64,000 nt of DNA, taken from NCBI RefSeq assembly GCF_012641465.1, contig NZ_JABAIK010000004.1, positions 1-64,000 of the forward strand, in the 5' to 3' direction. The position numbers were made by a program, and so were the translations under genes. Of this stretch, positions 29,531 through 38,450 are shown piece by piece (position 1 is the first letter of the stretch; the number at the start of each line of letters is the position of its first letter). The stretch is from Vibrio agarilyticus (lineage in GTDB: Bacteria > Pseudomonadota > Gammaproteobacteria > Enterobacterales > Vibrionaceae). Under the pieces are notes generated by a model, which was given only the letters and a program-made list of their open reading frames with translations, was not told the DNA's origin and did no database searches.

Positions 29531-29839
29531 ATCTTGTTCAAGGTTACAGTAGAGCCGGTGCAGCAGTTCAATCAGAGCTTTCACCTCCTCACTGTGCAGC
29601 GAATAGAACACGGTTTGAGATTCGCGCCGAGTGGTCACCAAGCCATCCCGACGCAACCAAGCCAAATGCTGAGACAGTGCCGACTGGCTTAAAATGAGTT
29701 CAGCACACAACTCCCCGACCGATAGCTCCCGTTCATGAAGCAGACACAGAATCTGCAATCGGCGCGCATTCGCCATCGCTTTTAACACAATAACCGCTTT
29801 TTCTGACGGTGGTGTTATTGACAATACCGGGCCCTTCAT
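29513..29839 (-). CDS. hlyU: ArsR-family regulator HlyU
   Basis: HlyU is a dimeric winged-helix regulator that in V. cholerae and V. vulnificus activates haemolysin/RTX toxin genes, often by displacing H-NS. The 108-residue protein has a DNA-reading helix in LSQSALSQHLAWLRRDGLV and the family ending KALIELLHRLYC. It lacks the ELCVCDL metal site of ArsR/SmtB sensors. Cysteines at about 32 and in LYC correspond to the redox pair described in V. cholerae HlyU, and an extra one sits in GELCAEL. The last residues (DYPRST) are encoded inside the ERIC-like repeat. nhaR lies 23 bases upstream. Its targets here are unknown. Confidence 0.9.
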   Translation of the reverse strand: MKGPVLSITPPSEKAVIVLKAMANARRLQILCLLHERELSVGELCAELILSQSALSQHLAWLRRDGLVTTRRESQTVFYSLHSEEVKALIELLHRLYCNLEQDYPRST

Positions 29840-29862
29840 AGTGTTTCCCTCACCATTGGCTC

Positions 29863-30753
29863 TTATTCAAATAAGGGTCGAAAGTCGGCGTCACAGACAT
29901 TTTTGACCGCAGGATGCTGAATCATGCGTTCAGCAAAAATGACATAATACTCTTCTTTAAGATCAGCGACGGCGCCAATTTGCTGCAATGTCTCTTCGCT
30001 CTCAATTTCTGACACATATACACTCGGTGCCAAAAAAATCGCCTCTTTATGGTAACGGGCAAAGGCCTTCATCAAAGCAACATCATCAAATTCACCGAGG
30101 ATGTCAGGCTTGATCCCTTGCCTATCAAACCATTGCATCACTTTACGTCCCATTGCCGTCCTTCCGCCCGGGATCAACAATTTGTGATGCTCTAATATCG
30201 CGGGAAATGAGACATTGCCAAGCTCACGAGAAGCAAAGAAACTCATACTGCACTCACCCAGCTTTTTGCTGTAGAGTCCTGGGCTTTGTGTTGAGTCCAC
30301 AGGACAATCAGACAAAATCATATCAAGCTTGTGCTGAGCTAAGCGCTCAAGTAACAGTTCATGGGTTGACTCAAAACAACGTAAATGAATCGAATCGTCA
30401 TCGGGAATGGTCGTCATCAGGATTTTGCTCACCAGACGCTTTGACAATGCATCCGCCACACCGACCTCAAACAAGATATTCGCATGCTGGCTATAATTCA
30501 CAATATCCAGCATCTCATAACTCAAGCCAAACATACGGTCAGCGTATTTAAACACCAACTGGCCCAGCTCAGTAGGTTCTACCGTACGACCATTACGCTT
30601 GGTTAACTTACCGCTCATACGATCTTCAAGCGCTTTAATTTGGCCGGTGACTGTTTGTGGGGTTAGAAATAATGCGTCAGCCGCTTTTGTGACAGACCCT
30701 TGCTTGCATACCATCCAAAAGTAATAGAGGTGGTTATAGTTTAAATGCGACAT
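29863..30753 (-). CDS. nhaR: LysR-family transcriptional activator NhaR
   Basis: NhaR activates Na+/H+ antiporter genes in response to sodium in E. coli and Vibrio. The 296-residue protein opens with a LysR helix-turn-helix (residues about 6-60: [20 protein letters not shown] and the following helix). A periplasmic-binding-protein-like effector domain follows. The ATG at 30753 ([13 protein letters not shown]) fits the family; the frame runs 26 codons further upstream without support. The order nhaR-hlyU with nptA divergent matches V. cholerae as I recall it. No nhaA lies next to it in this window. Confidence 0.9.
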   Translation of the reverse strand: MSHLNYNHLYYFWMVCKQGSVTKAADALFLTPQTVTGQIKALEDRMSGKLTKRNGRTVEPTELGQLVFKYADRMFGLSYEMLDIVNYSQHANILFEVGVADALSKRLVSKILMTTIPDDDSIHLRCFESTHELLLERLAQHKLDMILSDCPVDSTQSPGLYSKKLGECSMSFFASRELGNVSFPAILEHHKLLIPGGRTAMGRKVMQWFDRQGIKPDILGEFDDVALMKAFARYHKEAIFLAPSVYVSEIESEETLQQIGAVADLKEEYYVIFAERMIQHPAVKNVCDADFRPLFE

Positions 30754-31037
30754 GACATTTCCAGATGTAAAGTTTGACTTCCCTCTTATAACAAATCTTT
30801 CATTCCCCCTCAATAAAATCGAAAAAACCATAGTTAAAGACAGTTTACGTTGGTTTTAACGAAAATATCAGATGCATAATGTCATAAAGATCACAGTGAA
30901 ACATCGTAATAATTCAGAATAAAACCCACACACCACAAATAATAAAATACTTTATTTTCAATAAGTTAAATGGAAACAAATCTTTACAGCCAGCACTAAT
31001 CATCGAATAAGCGCAAAAAACGGAATATGACAAGAGA

Positions 31038-31055
31038 CTGTCATATTACTGAAAT
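31038..31055 (+). promoter_or_regulatory. Pho box upstream of nptA
   Basis: CTGTCAT (31038-31044), four A/T bases, then CTGAAAT (31049-31055) matches the tandem 7-mer PhoB box CTGTCAT-N4-CTGTCAT, the second half with two mismatches. A -10 TACTAT lies 10-15 bases downstream (about 31067). The left part also forms a perfect inverted repeat AATATGACA/TGTCATATT (31024-31047). The rest of 30754-31129 is AT-rich without a gene. Confidence 0.7.
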
Positions 31056-31129
31056 ATTTCCATTCTACTATCGCGACAGTTTCAACTAACGACCACTACT
31101 GCTATACACGGTCATCGGAGAAAATAATT

Positions 31130-32275
31130 ATGAACCAAGCTACTTCGGCAGCGTTACCTAGCTCGACGACAACTCGCTGGTTGCGCTGGTTTAACTTGGC
31201 ATTCATGCTGTATTTATTGCTTCTTGCTGTATCTATGGTTGGAAGCGGCTTCAAATGGGCGGCAGGCGAACAAGCAAAAGTCTTATTTGAATTTGCCTCA
31301 CACCCAATTGCTGGTCTTATGATTGGTTTGGTTGCTACCGCGCTCATTCAATCATCTAGCACCGTAACCTCTATTATTGTCGGCCTTGTGGCTGGCGGCT
31401 TGCCTGTCGAAACTGCGATCCCTATGGTGATGGGGGCGAACATTGGCACTACCGTGACCAATACGCTCGTCAGTCTGGGTCACGTTCGTTGCCAAGAAGA
31501 GTTTAAACGTGCTTTTGCAAGTGCAACAATCCACGACTTCTTTAACCTTCTTGCGGTTGCTATTTTCCTACCGCTGGAAATGATGTTCGGCATTTTGGAT
31601 AAAGCATCACACTGGCTTGTCTCACCTTTCCTTTCAACAGGTGACATGAGTATCAAAGGTTTTGACTTCATTGCGCCTATCACAAAACCGGTGATCAGTG
31701 CGATTAAAGCGCCACTGAGCAGCTTTGGTGACAATGTTGGCGGCGTGATCCTTATCGTGCTGGGTATTGCTGTCATCTTCGTTGCAATTACGGTTATGGG
31801 CAAGTTGATGAAAGCCTTAATGGTCGGTCGTGCTCGTGAGATCTTGAAAAATGCGATTGGCCGTGGCCCTCTGCATGGCATTGCGTCAGGCTCTATCGTC
31901 ACCGTATTGGTACAATCTTCGTCAACCACCACCAGCCTGATGGTGCCACTTGTCGGTAGCGGCGTCTTAAAAGTCCGTGATGTTTACCCATTCACTCTTG
32001 GTGCTAACATCGGTACTTGTATCACTGCGTTATTAGCTGCGACTGCCGTCTCTGGTGAGTTCGCGGTATTTGCTCTGCAAATCGCTCTGGTTCACTTGGT
32101 GTTTAATATTCTGGCAACTGTTTTCATCTTTGGTATTCCAGTTCTGCGTGAGATCCCTGTGAAGGCTGCGGAATGGATTTCAGAGATGGCAATTAAAAAC
32201 CGCGCGATTGTTGCTGCGTACTTATTGTCCGTATTTATTGTGATCCCTGGTGCTATTCTGGCTCTGACCGTATAA
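31130..32275 (+). CDS. nptA: Na+/phosphate cotransporter NptA
   Basis: This is a 381-residue inner-membrane Na/Pi cotransporter of the SLC34-like family, related to the V. cholerae NptA that imports phosphate with sodium. The two inverted repeats typical of the family each carry a QSSS motif: TALIQSSSTVTSI near residue 80 and VLVQSSSTTTS near residue 263. About eight hydrophobic segments flank them. The start follows GGAGAAAATAATT. An upstream Pho box suggests induction under phosphate limitation, and a terminator follows the gene. Confidence 0.93.
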   Translation: MNQATSAALPSSTTTRWLRWFNLAFMLYLLLLAVSMVGSGFKWAAGEQAKVLFEFASHPIAGLMIGLVATALIQSSSTVTSIIVGLVAGGLPVETAIPMVMGANIGTTVTNTLVSLGHVRCQEEFKRAFASATIHDFFNLLAVAIFLPLEMMFGILDKASHWLVSPFLSTGDMSIKGFDFIAPITKPVISAIKAPLSSFGDNVGGVILIVLGIAVIFVAITVMGKLMKALMVGRAREILKNAIGRGPLHGIASGSIVTVLVQSSSTTTSLMVPLVGSGVLKVRDVYPFTLGANIGTCITALLAATAVSGEFAVFALQIALVHLVFNILATVFIFGIPVLREIPVKAAEWISEMAIKNRAIVAAYLLSVFIVIPGAILALTV

Positions 32276-32297
32276 CACTCAGACAAAGATATGCTTC

Positions 32298-32325
32298 AAT
32301 CCCCATCCATGTGATGGGGATTTTT
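32298..32325 (+). terminator. Intrinsic terminator of nptA
   Basis: ATCCCCATC (32299-32307) pairs with GATGGGGAT (32313-32321) and is followed by TTTTT. Confidence 0.88.
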
Positions 32326-32342
32326 GTATGGATATCCCAGCA

Positions 32343-32480
32343 TATACCCAAACAACTTGAAGATGCAGGTAGTCGACCAGCGAACAAAGCCCCTGATTAC
32401 TTGGTGAACATAGATAAACGATGTGATGAGGTTTGCGAGTGCCTACCAACAACGCTGCAACTTCAAGTAGGAAGGGTATA
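32343..32480 (+). repeat. ERIC-like repeat between nptA and thyA (copy 6)
   Basis: This full-length copy runs from TATACCCAAACAACTTGAAG to CTTCAAGTAGGAAGGGTATA. The core contains CGAACAAAGCC and GTGATGAGGTTTGCGAGTGCC. It lies between two converging genes, each of which already has its own terminator. Confidence 0.88.
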
Positions 32481-32516
32481 AACCACTTGGCGCTGCAAGA
32501 CACGGTAATCGAAATA

Positions 32517-32541
32517 CAAAAAAACCAGCCGAAGCTGGTCT
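32517..32541 (-). terminator. Intrinsic terminator of thyA
   Basis: On the minus strand ACCAGC-TTCG-GCTGGT is followed by TTTTTTT. The stem-loop has the very stable TTCG tetraloop. It lies 18 bases after the thyA stop. Confidence 0.9.
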
Positions 32542-32558
32542 ATTAAACAACGTGCTGA

Positions 32559-33410
32559 CTATACCGAAAACGGATATTGGATCGGCTCATGGCATTGATA
32601 GTCTTCAACCCAAAAGTCATCTAGCGTAACCCAAGTTTCTAAATCTTCAAGCGACTGAATATTCGGGTTCATATGGAAACTTGCCGCCGGCAATGGCTGG
32701 CGCTTCAGTTGTACATCACGCATTAAAGCCAGTTGGTCTTCATAAATATGAGCATTGACTATCTTATGAAATGCTTGGCCTGGTTTTTTACCGGTGATTT
32801 GCGCCATGATCGCAAGAAAAACGTACACTTGCACCATGTTAAAGTTAAGGCCAAGTGGGACATCACACGAGCGCTGCGTACTGTTTAAATACAGAGTATC
32901 TCCCAACAAAGAGAAGTGATGGCTGTACATACATGGGCGCAAGCACCCCATGTGAAATTCACCCGGGTTGTAGAAATTTAAGATTTCACCACGATCATCA
33001 ACACCACGCGTTAGATCATCCACAATCTTGCGCAATTGGTCTATGTGCCCGCCATCGGGTTTAGCCCACGAACGTCCTTGAACACCGTAGACACGCCCCA
33101 TATCGTCTTCACCCTTACGAAATGGGTTGTTGAGCCACGCTTCATTGAGGTTTGCGTTCGCATCCCATGTTTTTGTACCCAGTTTACGAAAATCTTCTGC
33201 ATTATCATAACCGCGAATATACCCAAGTAGCTCAGCCACCGCGGCTTTCCAAAAGCTTTTTCGCGTAGTGACCAGTGGAAATTCACCTTTGGCCACATCG
33301 TAAGTCAAATCCGCATTAATCACAGTAAGACAACGCTTACCAGTACGCTCATTTTCGACCCACACACCCGTGTCAACAATGCGCTGACACAAATCCAAAT
33401 ACTGTTTCAT
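32559..33410 (-). CDS. thyA: Thymidylate synthase ThyA
   Basis: ThyA methylates dUMP to dTMP using methylenetetrahydrofolate. The 283-residue protein is longer than the 264-residue E. coli enzyme, as in other vibrios. The catalytic cysteine is in [10 protein letters not shown], followed by the nucleotide-binding [15 protein letters not shown] and the HIYEDQ segment. It lies 8 bases after lgt on the minus strand, and the lgt-thyA pair is common in gammaproteobacteria. A strong terminator follows. Confidence 0.95.
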   Translation of the reverse strand: MKQYLDLCQRIVDTGVWVENERTGKRCLTVINADLTYDVAKGEFPLVTTRKSFWKAAVAELLGYIRGYDNAEDFRKLGTKTWDANANLNEAWLNNPFRKGEDDMGRVYGVQGRSWAKPDGGHIDQLRKIVDDLTRGVDDRGEILNFYNPGEFHMGCLRPCMYSHHFSLLGDTLYLNSTQRSCDVPLGLNFNMVQVYVFLAIMAQITGKKPGQAFHKIVNAHIYEDQLALMRDVQLKRQPLPAASFHMNPNIQSLEDLETWVTLDDFWVEDYQCHEPIQYPFSV

Positions 33411-33418
33411 CTGATCCC

Positions 33419-34234
33419 TTACTTCACCGCTGCGCGATCTTGATAAACACCACGTTTGTTCGCCCAGACAATCATCAATACACCAATAATCACCATAGGC
33501 AACGACAAAATTTGACCCATCGAGATAAACCCACCAAACAGGCCAAGATGCGCATCAGGTTCACGAACATATTCGACTAAAAAGCGGAACAGACCATAAC
33601 CGGCAAGAAACAGTCCTGAAACCGAGCCAAGAGGACGAGGCTTACGCACAAACCAGTTCAAAACAAAGAACAACACCACACCCTCTAGCGCAAATTCATA
33701 CAATTGCGATGGATGGCGTGGTAAAGGCCCGCCATTTGGGAATACGATGCCCCATGGTGCATCGGTGACTCTTCCCCATAACTCACTGTTCATGAAGTTG
33801 CCGATACGCCCCATACCAAGACCAAACGGCACGAGTGGCGCAACAAAATCAGCCACCCCAAAGAAAGTGCGCCCATTACGATGGGCATACCAAAACATGG
33901 CTGCAATCACGCCAAGCAAGCCACCGTGGAATGACATACCGCCTGTCCACACTTTAAATAGGTATAAAGGGTCGGCAAGGAACAGATCAAAATTATAGAA
34001 AAGAACATAACCGACTCGGCCTCCGACGATTACCCCCAAAAAGGCCGCAAACAGCAGATCGGAAACCTGCTCACGTGTCCAGCCACTGCCGGCTTTATCT
34101 GCACGTCGATTGGCGAGCCATAACGCAAAAGCAAAACCAACAAGATACATCAAGCCATACCAGCGAATGGATAAAGGCCCAATTTCAAATAATACGGGGT
34201 CGATATTGGGAAATTGAAAATACGTCTGAGACAT
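33419..34234 (-). CDS. lgt: Phosphatidylglycerol:prolipoprotein diacylglyceryl transferase Lgt
   Basis: Lgt attaches diacylglycerol to the lipobox cysteine of prolipoproteins in the inner membrane, the step before LspA. The 271-residue protein has about seven membrane segments and the family signature [14 protein letters not shown] near residue 140. HGGLLGV, with the essential histidine, lies about 40 residues before it. The C-terminal [10 protein letters not shown] segment is also conserved. It is followed by thyA. Confidence 0.95.
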   Translation of the reverse strand: MSQTYFQFPNIDPVLFEIGPLSIRWYGLMYLVGFAFALWLANRRADKAGSGWTREQVSDLLFAAFLGVIVGGRVGYVLFYNFDLFLADPLYLFKVWTGGMSFHGGLLGVIAAMFWYAHRNGRTFFGVADFVAPLVPFGLGMGRIGNFMNSELWGRVTDAPWGIVFPNGGPLPRHPSQLYEFALEGVVLFFVLNWFVRKPRPLGSVSGLFLAGYGLFRFLVEYVREPDAHLGLFGGFISMGQILSLPMVIIGVLMIVWANKRGVYQDRAAVK

Positions 34235-34276
34235 AAATCGTTTCTCTATTGAGGAAAAATATAAAAAGGTGTGCGG

Positions 34277-35071
34277 TTAGCACAACATACTAATGCCAAC
34301 CGCAATTAGAAACAGAGCGAACAGCTTTTTTAGGCTTTGAGTGGGTAGAGTCGAAGCCAACTTAGCCCCAATTCGCGTCGTCAATAATGAAGTGACAGCT
34401 ATCGCCCCAAGCGCCGGCAAATAAACATAGCCGACACTATATTCAGGCAAGTTGGGTTGAGAATAACCATGAAAAATAAAACCACTCATTCCGGCCACTG
34501 CTATTGCAAAGCCACACACAGAAGACGAGCCCACGGCACGGCGCATCTCGATACCATGACGGCTTAAAAACGGCACAGAAAGCGAACCGCCGCCAATGCC
34601 TGCCAAGGATGAAATCACACCAATACCGGTGCCCACCCCCACCATTTTAGAAGCACTGGGTAACGTGCGCTGACGCGTGGAACGAATCGAAATCAACATC
34701 TGCAACGCAAGCACTAACACTATACCGCCAAATAACTGCGGCAACAGAGAGGTTGGCACTTTATCAGCAACAAAGCTACCAAGAGCGCCGCCCACCAGCA
34801 CGCCAGGCATCAGCCACTTAATGACAAAAGTATCGACGTTGCCAAACTTCACATGATTGAGAGCGGCTGAACCTGAGGTGATAATGATTGTCGCAAGGGA
34901 TGTTGCCAGTGCAATACGCATTGTCACGCTGGCTTCAATACCGGCATGAGGAAGCAGATACACTAACGACGGCACCACCAACAAACCACCCCCAATACCA
35001 AGCAGTCCAGCCATCACGCCCACTAGCGCGCCAAGCGCCATCAACACACCGATTAACTGAATCAAATCCAC
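34277..35071 (-). CDS. TSUP-family (TauE/SafE) membrane permease
   Basis: This 264-residue inner-membrane protein belongs to the TauE/SafE sulfite-exporter-like family. Two repeats each contain the motif GIGGG (GLLGIGGGLLVVP near residue 24, SLAGIGGGSLSVP near residue 155), and about eight membrane segments are visible. The start is a GTG at 35071, two bases after the ptsP stop, so it is probably coupled to ptsP. Members of this family move sulfonates, sulfite or other small anions; the substrate cannot be told here. Confidence 0.85.
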   Translation of the reverse strand: MDLIQLIGVLMALGALVGVMAGLLGIGGGLLVVPSLVYLLPHAGIEASVTMRIALATSLATIIITSGSAALNHVKFGNVDTFVIKWLMPGVLVGGALGSFVADKVPTSLLPQLFGGIVLVLALQMLISIRSTRQRTLPSASKMVGVGTGIGVISSLAGIGGGSLSVPFLSRHGIEMRRAVGSSSVCGFAIAVAGMSGFIFHGYSQPNLPEYSVGYVYLPALGAIAVTSLLTTRIGAKLASTLPTQSLKKLFALFLIAVGISMLC

Positions 35072-35073
35072 AG

Positions 35074-37320
35074 CTACTTCTTACCTGCTCGAATGAAGCC
35101 ACTAAACCCGCCTTGCGCGAAGTGTTGATACATCATAGTTAAAATCTCTTCGCCATAGGCACAATCTAACGCCCGCTGTGCTAAATCACTTAACTGAGTG
35201 ACATCGCTTTTACGCACCAGATACTTCACTTTGGCAACGTTTGCCGTATTCATACTTAAACTGCGATATCCCAGCCCAATGAGTAACAGCGCGCCAATAG
35301 GATCGCCAGCAAGTTCACCACAAATACAGACGGGCAATTGATACATTCGGCATTGTTCTAAAATGGTTTTCAATGCTCTAAGCACCGCAGGATGCACGGA
35401 TTCATAAACATCCGCGACACGCGCGTTATTGCGATCCACCGCCAGCATGTATTGCGTCAAATCGTTTGTGCCAATGGAAACAAAATCAACGCGCTGCGCT
35501 ATCATGCTGATGAGATAAATCATCGATGGCACTTCAATCATGACACCGACTTTTGGCCGCTGAACCGACGGTTCCATTTGGCGAACCTCGTCATACGCTT
35601 GATCAAGTAGAGCGAGTGCCGCATCCAATTCTTTAATCCCAGAGACCATGGGTAACAGAATCTGTAGATTGTGATTATCCACACTGGCACGCAACATGGC
35701 TCGCAACTGGATCAAAAAAATGTCGGGATGATCCAATGTAAAACGTATCCCCCGCCAGCCTAAAAATGGATTGTCTTCTTCAATCGGCAGATAAGGCAAT
35801 GGTTTATCACCACCAATATCCAATGTGCGCATGACCACACGTTGACCCGCGTAACTGCTTAAAATCGCACGATATTGATGCCACTGCTCTTCCTCTGAGG
35901 GAAAACGGTGCTGCAACAAAAATGCGATTTCAGTTCGATAAAGCCCAACCCCGTCGACGCCGGCATTGATCGCGATGTTACTGTCCGCACTCAGCCCCGC
36001 GTTGAGCAAAATTTCAATCGACTGCTCATCGCGTGTTATCGCAGGTTGAGCCAGCTCTTGATTGACCATGGCGTACAGCTCGGTCTCTTCTGAGACCAAA
36101 TTGCGATACTCAGATAATAAAGAGGGGTTAGGTTCGGGAAAAATTTCACCGGTATAACCATCAACAACCCCTAATTTACCACTGATCTCATGAGGGTTAA
36201 GCGTTGCCCCCATCACCGCAGGAACGCCAAGCGCTCGAGCTAAAATCGCAGCGTGGGAGTTCGCAGCCCCTTCAAGGGCAATCACCGCCAGTAATTTATC
36301 GCGTGGAATCGACGCCAATAATGACGCCGTTAATTCATTCGCCACCAAAATAACCGGAAGATCAAATTGGTGTTGATCGTTTTCACTATTATGCAAAAAA
36401 TAGAGCAATCGCTGACCCAGCTCACGAATGTCTTGCGCTCGCTCACGCAGATACACATCGGACATTTTGGCAAAGCGATTCGAATAGCGCTCCACCACTT
36501 GGCGCAGCGCCCAATCAGCGCGATCACCCTTGTCTATCTGCGCTTTAAGATCATTACGCAACATCGGATCGTTAAGCAGGTGAGTGAACAAATCAAAAAT
36601 AGCGAGCGCTTCTTTGTTAATGTCATTATCAAAGCGTTTGCGCATTCGCCGAAAATCGGTCAATGCTCGCTCAACAGCAATGGCCAAATATTCATGTTCT
36701 CGATCTTTATCTAAAGTGGATGAGGGGTAGACATCAGCAAGATTGGGTTGAGTATTATCATACCAAAACGGCCCAATCGCCACGCCACTGGCAGCGGCAA
36801 TGCCTTGATGCACTGTGGGCCTTGGGGCTAAAAGCCACTGCCCTTGCCCTTGCGCATGACTTATCAACACCGCCAGCTGCGCGGCGAGTGTCACTAAAAA
36901 CGACTCTTCAATTTCATCAAAAAAACGCGGCGTGCGCTGCTGAATAACTAAAACCCCAAGGACTCGCTTACGATGAATGATTGGCGTACCAAGGAAGGCA
37001 TGAAAGGTTTTCTCACCCAGCTGAGGAAAATATTTGTAAGCATCATGCTTAGAGGCTTGCGCTAAATTGAGCGGCTCTGCGGTTCGCTTAACCAGTCCAA
37101 CCAAACCTTCATCAAAGCGAATATGGATGGCATCACCACGATAACTAAAACCTTGGTTGGCCATAAGCTCAAGCCGTTGCTGATCTTCATTGGCTAAATA
37201 GACGCTGCAACATTCGGTATTCAATGCAGCACAGGTCTCTTTAACTAAAATATCCAGAGCAAGATGCGGATCTTCAACTCTGGATACTTTTTCAACAATG
37301 TCCCTCAGTTGGCTGAGCAT
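35074..37320 (-). CDS. ptsP: PTS nitrogen enzyme I, PtsP (EI-Ntr)
   Basis: PtsP takes phosphate from phosphoenolpyruvate and passes it to NPr in the regulatory nitrogen PTS. The 748-residue protein has an N-terminal GAF sensory domain (about 1-150; it binds glutamine in relatives). The phosphohistidine domain carries the active histidine in ANSHAAILARALGVPA near residue 356. A C-terminal PEP-binding barrel ends in CGELAGDP. It lies 3 bases after rppH, the same rppH-ptsP order as in E. coli. Confidence 0.95.
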   Translation of the reverse strand: MLSQLRDIVEKVSRVEDPHLALDILVKETCAALNTECCSVYLANEDQQRLELMANQGFSYRGDAIHIRFDEGLVGLVKRTAEPLNLAQASKHDAYKYFPQLGEKTFHAFLGTPIIHRKRVLGVLVIQQRTPRFFDEIEESFLVTLAAQLAVLISHAQGQGQWLLAPRPTVHQGIAAASGVAIGPFWYDNTQPNLADVYPSSTLDKDREHEYLAIAVERALTDFRRMRKRFDNDINKEALAIFDLFTHLLNDPMLRNDLKAQIDKGDRADWALRQVVERYSNRFAKMSDVYLRERAQDIRELGQRLLYFLHNSENDQHQFDLPVILVANELTASLLASIPRDKLLAVIALEGAANSHAAILARALGVPAVMGATLNPHEISGKLGVVDGYTGEIFPEPNPSLLSEYRNLVSEETELYAMVNQELAQPAITRDEQSIEILLNAGLSADSNIAINAGVDGVGLYRTEIAFLLQHRFPSEEEQWHQYRAILSSYAGQRVVMRTLDIGGDKPLPYLPIEEDNPFLGWRGIRFTLDHPDIFLIQLRAMLRASVDNHNLQILLPMVSGIKELDAALALLDQAYDEVRQMEPSVQRPKVGVMIEVPSMIYLISMIAQRVDFVSIGTNDLTQYMLAVDRNNARVADVYESVHPAVLRALKTILEQCRMYQLPVCICGELAGDPIGALLLIGLGYRSLSMNTANVAKVKYLVRKSDVTQLSDLAQRALDCAYGEEILTMMYQHFAQGGFSGFIRAGKK

Positions 37321-37323
37321 GCC

Positions 37324-37842
37324 CTATCCTCTGCGTTTTTTGCGCTTACCTTTGACTTTGCGCTCTTTAAACGGCATCGCCAGGGAAGCAAATTCTTTCA
37401 TGGCCCGGCGATACACATCACGCTTAAAGGACACGACTTGTCGCACTGGATACCAATAACTGACCCAGCGCCAACCATCAAACTCAGGCGCGCTTCCACG
37501 CTGCATGTTGATTTGCGATTCATCGCAATCCAACCGCAGAAGAAACCATTTCTGTTTTTGGCCAATACAGACCGGCTTTGAATCCCAACGAACAAGGCGT
37601 TTAGGCAACTTATAACGCAGCCAATGACGACTGGTTGCGACGATTTTTACATCGTTTTTTGTTAGCCCAACTTCTTCATATAACTCGCGATACATCGCTT
37701 GCTCAGGGGTCTCTCCCTCATCAATCCCACCTTGTGGAAATTGCCATGAGTGTTGTCCGTATCGTTTAGCCCAGAATACCTGACCATGGTTATTACAAAT
37801 CACAATACCAACATTGAGTCGGTAACCATCGCCATCGATCAC
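37324..37842 (-). CDS. rppH: RNA 5'-pyrophosphohydrolase RppH
   Basis: RppH removes pyrophosphate from mRNA 5' ends and so starts RNase E-dependent decay. The 172-residue Nudix protein has the complete Nudix box, from GGIDEGE through REL to EEVGL. I use the GTG at 37842 ([14 protein letters not shown]), which follows AGAGG at a good distance; the frame continues upstream without signals. The C-terminus is strongly basic ([12 protein letters not shown]), fitting RNA binding. It diverges from mutH across a 608-base intergenic region. Confidence 0.94.
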   Translation of the reverse strand: MIDGDGYRLNVGIVICNNHGQVFWAKRYGQHSWQFPQGGIDEGETPEQAMYRELYEEVGLTKNDVKIVATSRHWLRYKLPKRLVRWDSKPVCIGQKQKWFLLRLDCDESQINMQRGSAPEFDGWRWVSYWYPVRQVVSFKRDVYRRAMKEFASLAMPFKERKVKGKRKKRRG

Positions 37843-37878
37843 TGGCAACCTCTGATTTAAACTTTTTATATCTGTGAT

Positions 37879-38358
37879 TTTTCCACATATCCCCAGCAGT
37901 AGCAAACGTCACGTTGTGATTCCGCTTGGATTTATCTCATTTGTCAGCTATTTGGATAACTTTATTGCTTCTGATGAAGTTACCCACATAACTTTGAGAC
38001 ATACGCCACATTTATACACCTTTTCTGTGAATAACTATGTGAAGAAACCTCACCTCGGATGCTTCTGCGCTTAAAAAGTGTCTTTGAACAATGGTAAAAA
38101 GCACCGAACTAAAATCGTAAGCTAATGATTAAAATGATTTTATAAGGATCTTCTTTTGGCTTGCGTTCGACTGTAGATCATGACGAGCCCCTTGAAACCG
38201 CTTCGGTTAAAGATCCATCAATATGATGCCAAATTGTTCAATGATCTTTTTCCAAACCGATTATGCTAAGTAGATCGCTCACGCCTCATTCTACTAAACT
38301 GTTTGAATATACAGTATATTTTCTAAAGAATCGAAAGCTAATCGTGTATTGTGGATAA
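37879..38358. promoter_or_regulatory. DnaA-box cluster between rppH and mutH (DARS2-like)
   Basis: This intergenic stretch holds one perfect DnaA box, TGTGGATAA (38350-38358). Four 9-mers differ from consensus by one base: TTTTCCACA (37879-37887), TTTGGATAA (37951-37959), TTACCCACA (37980-37988) and TGTGAATAA (38026-38034). Both orientations occur. Five GATC sites crowd about 38145-38275. In E. coli the DnaA-reactivating locus DARS2 lies next to mutH, in the rppH side gap as I recall, so the position fits. IHF and Fis sites needed for DARS2 cannot be marked with confidence. Confidence 0.55.
38297..38316. promoter_or_regulatory. LexA (SOS) box candidate
   Basis: AACTGTTTGAATATACAGTA contains CTGT-N8-ACAG with an A/T-rich centre, the core of the gammaproteobacterial LexA operator TACTGTATATATATACAGTA. 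It lies 50 bases upstream of the proposed mutH promoter and inside the DnaA-box cluster. Which transcript it would control is unclear. Confidence 0.5.
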
Positions 38359-38365
38359 CTTTATT

Positions 38366-38393
38366 TTGTGCTCTTTCACTTCACCGATATAAT
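38366..38393 (+). promoter_or_regulatory. Sigma-70 promoter of mutH
   Basis: TTGTGC (38366-38371) and TATAAT (38388-38393) are spaced by 16 bases. The expected start site is about 50 bases before the mutH ATG. Confidence 0.65.
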
Positions 38394-38450
38394 AACGGTT
38401 GTTCGCGCTGATTTTTCTCAGCCACCATTCCATCGCAGCTGAGTGTATTG

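Noticed and set aside
33210-33235. TATACCCAAGTAGCTC inside thyA, resembling a repeat terminus
   Set aside because: It encodes conserved ThyA residues (GYIRGYD on the minus strand), no second terminus or interior follows, so it is chance similarity.
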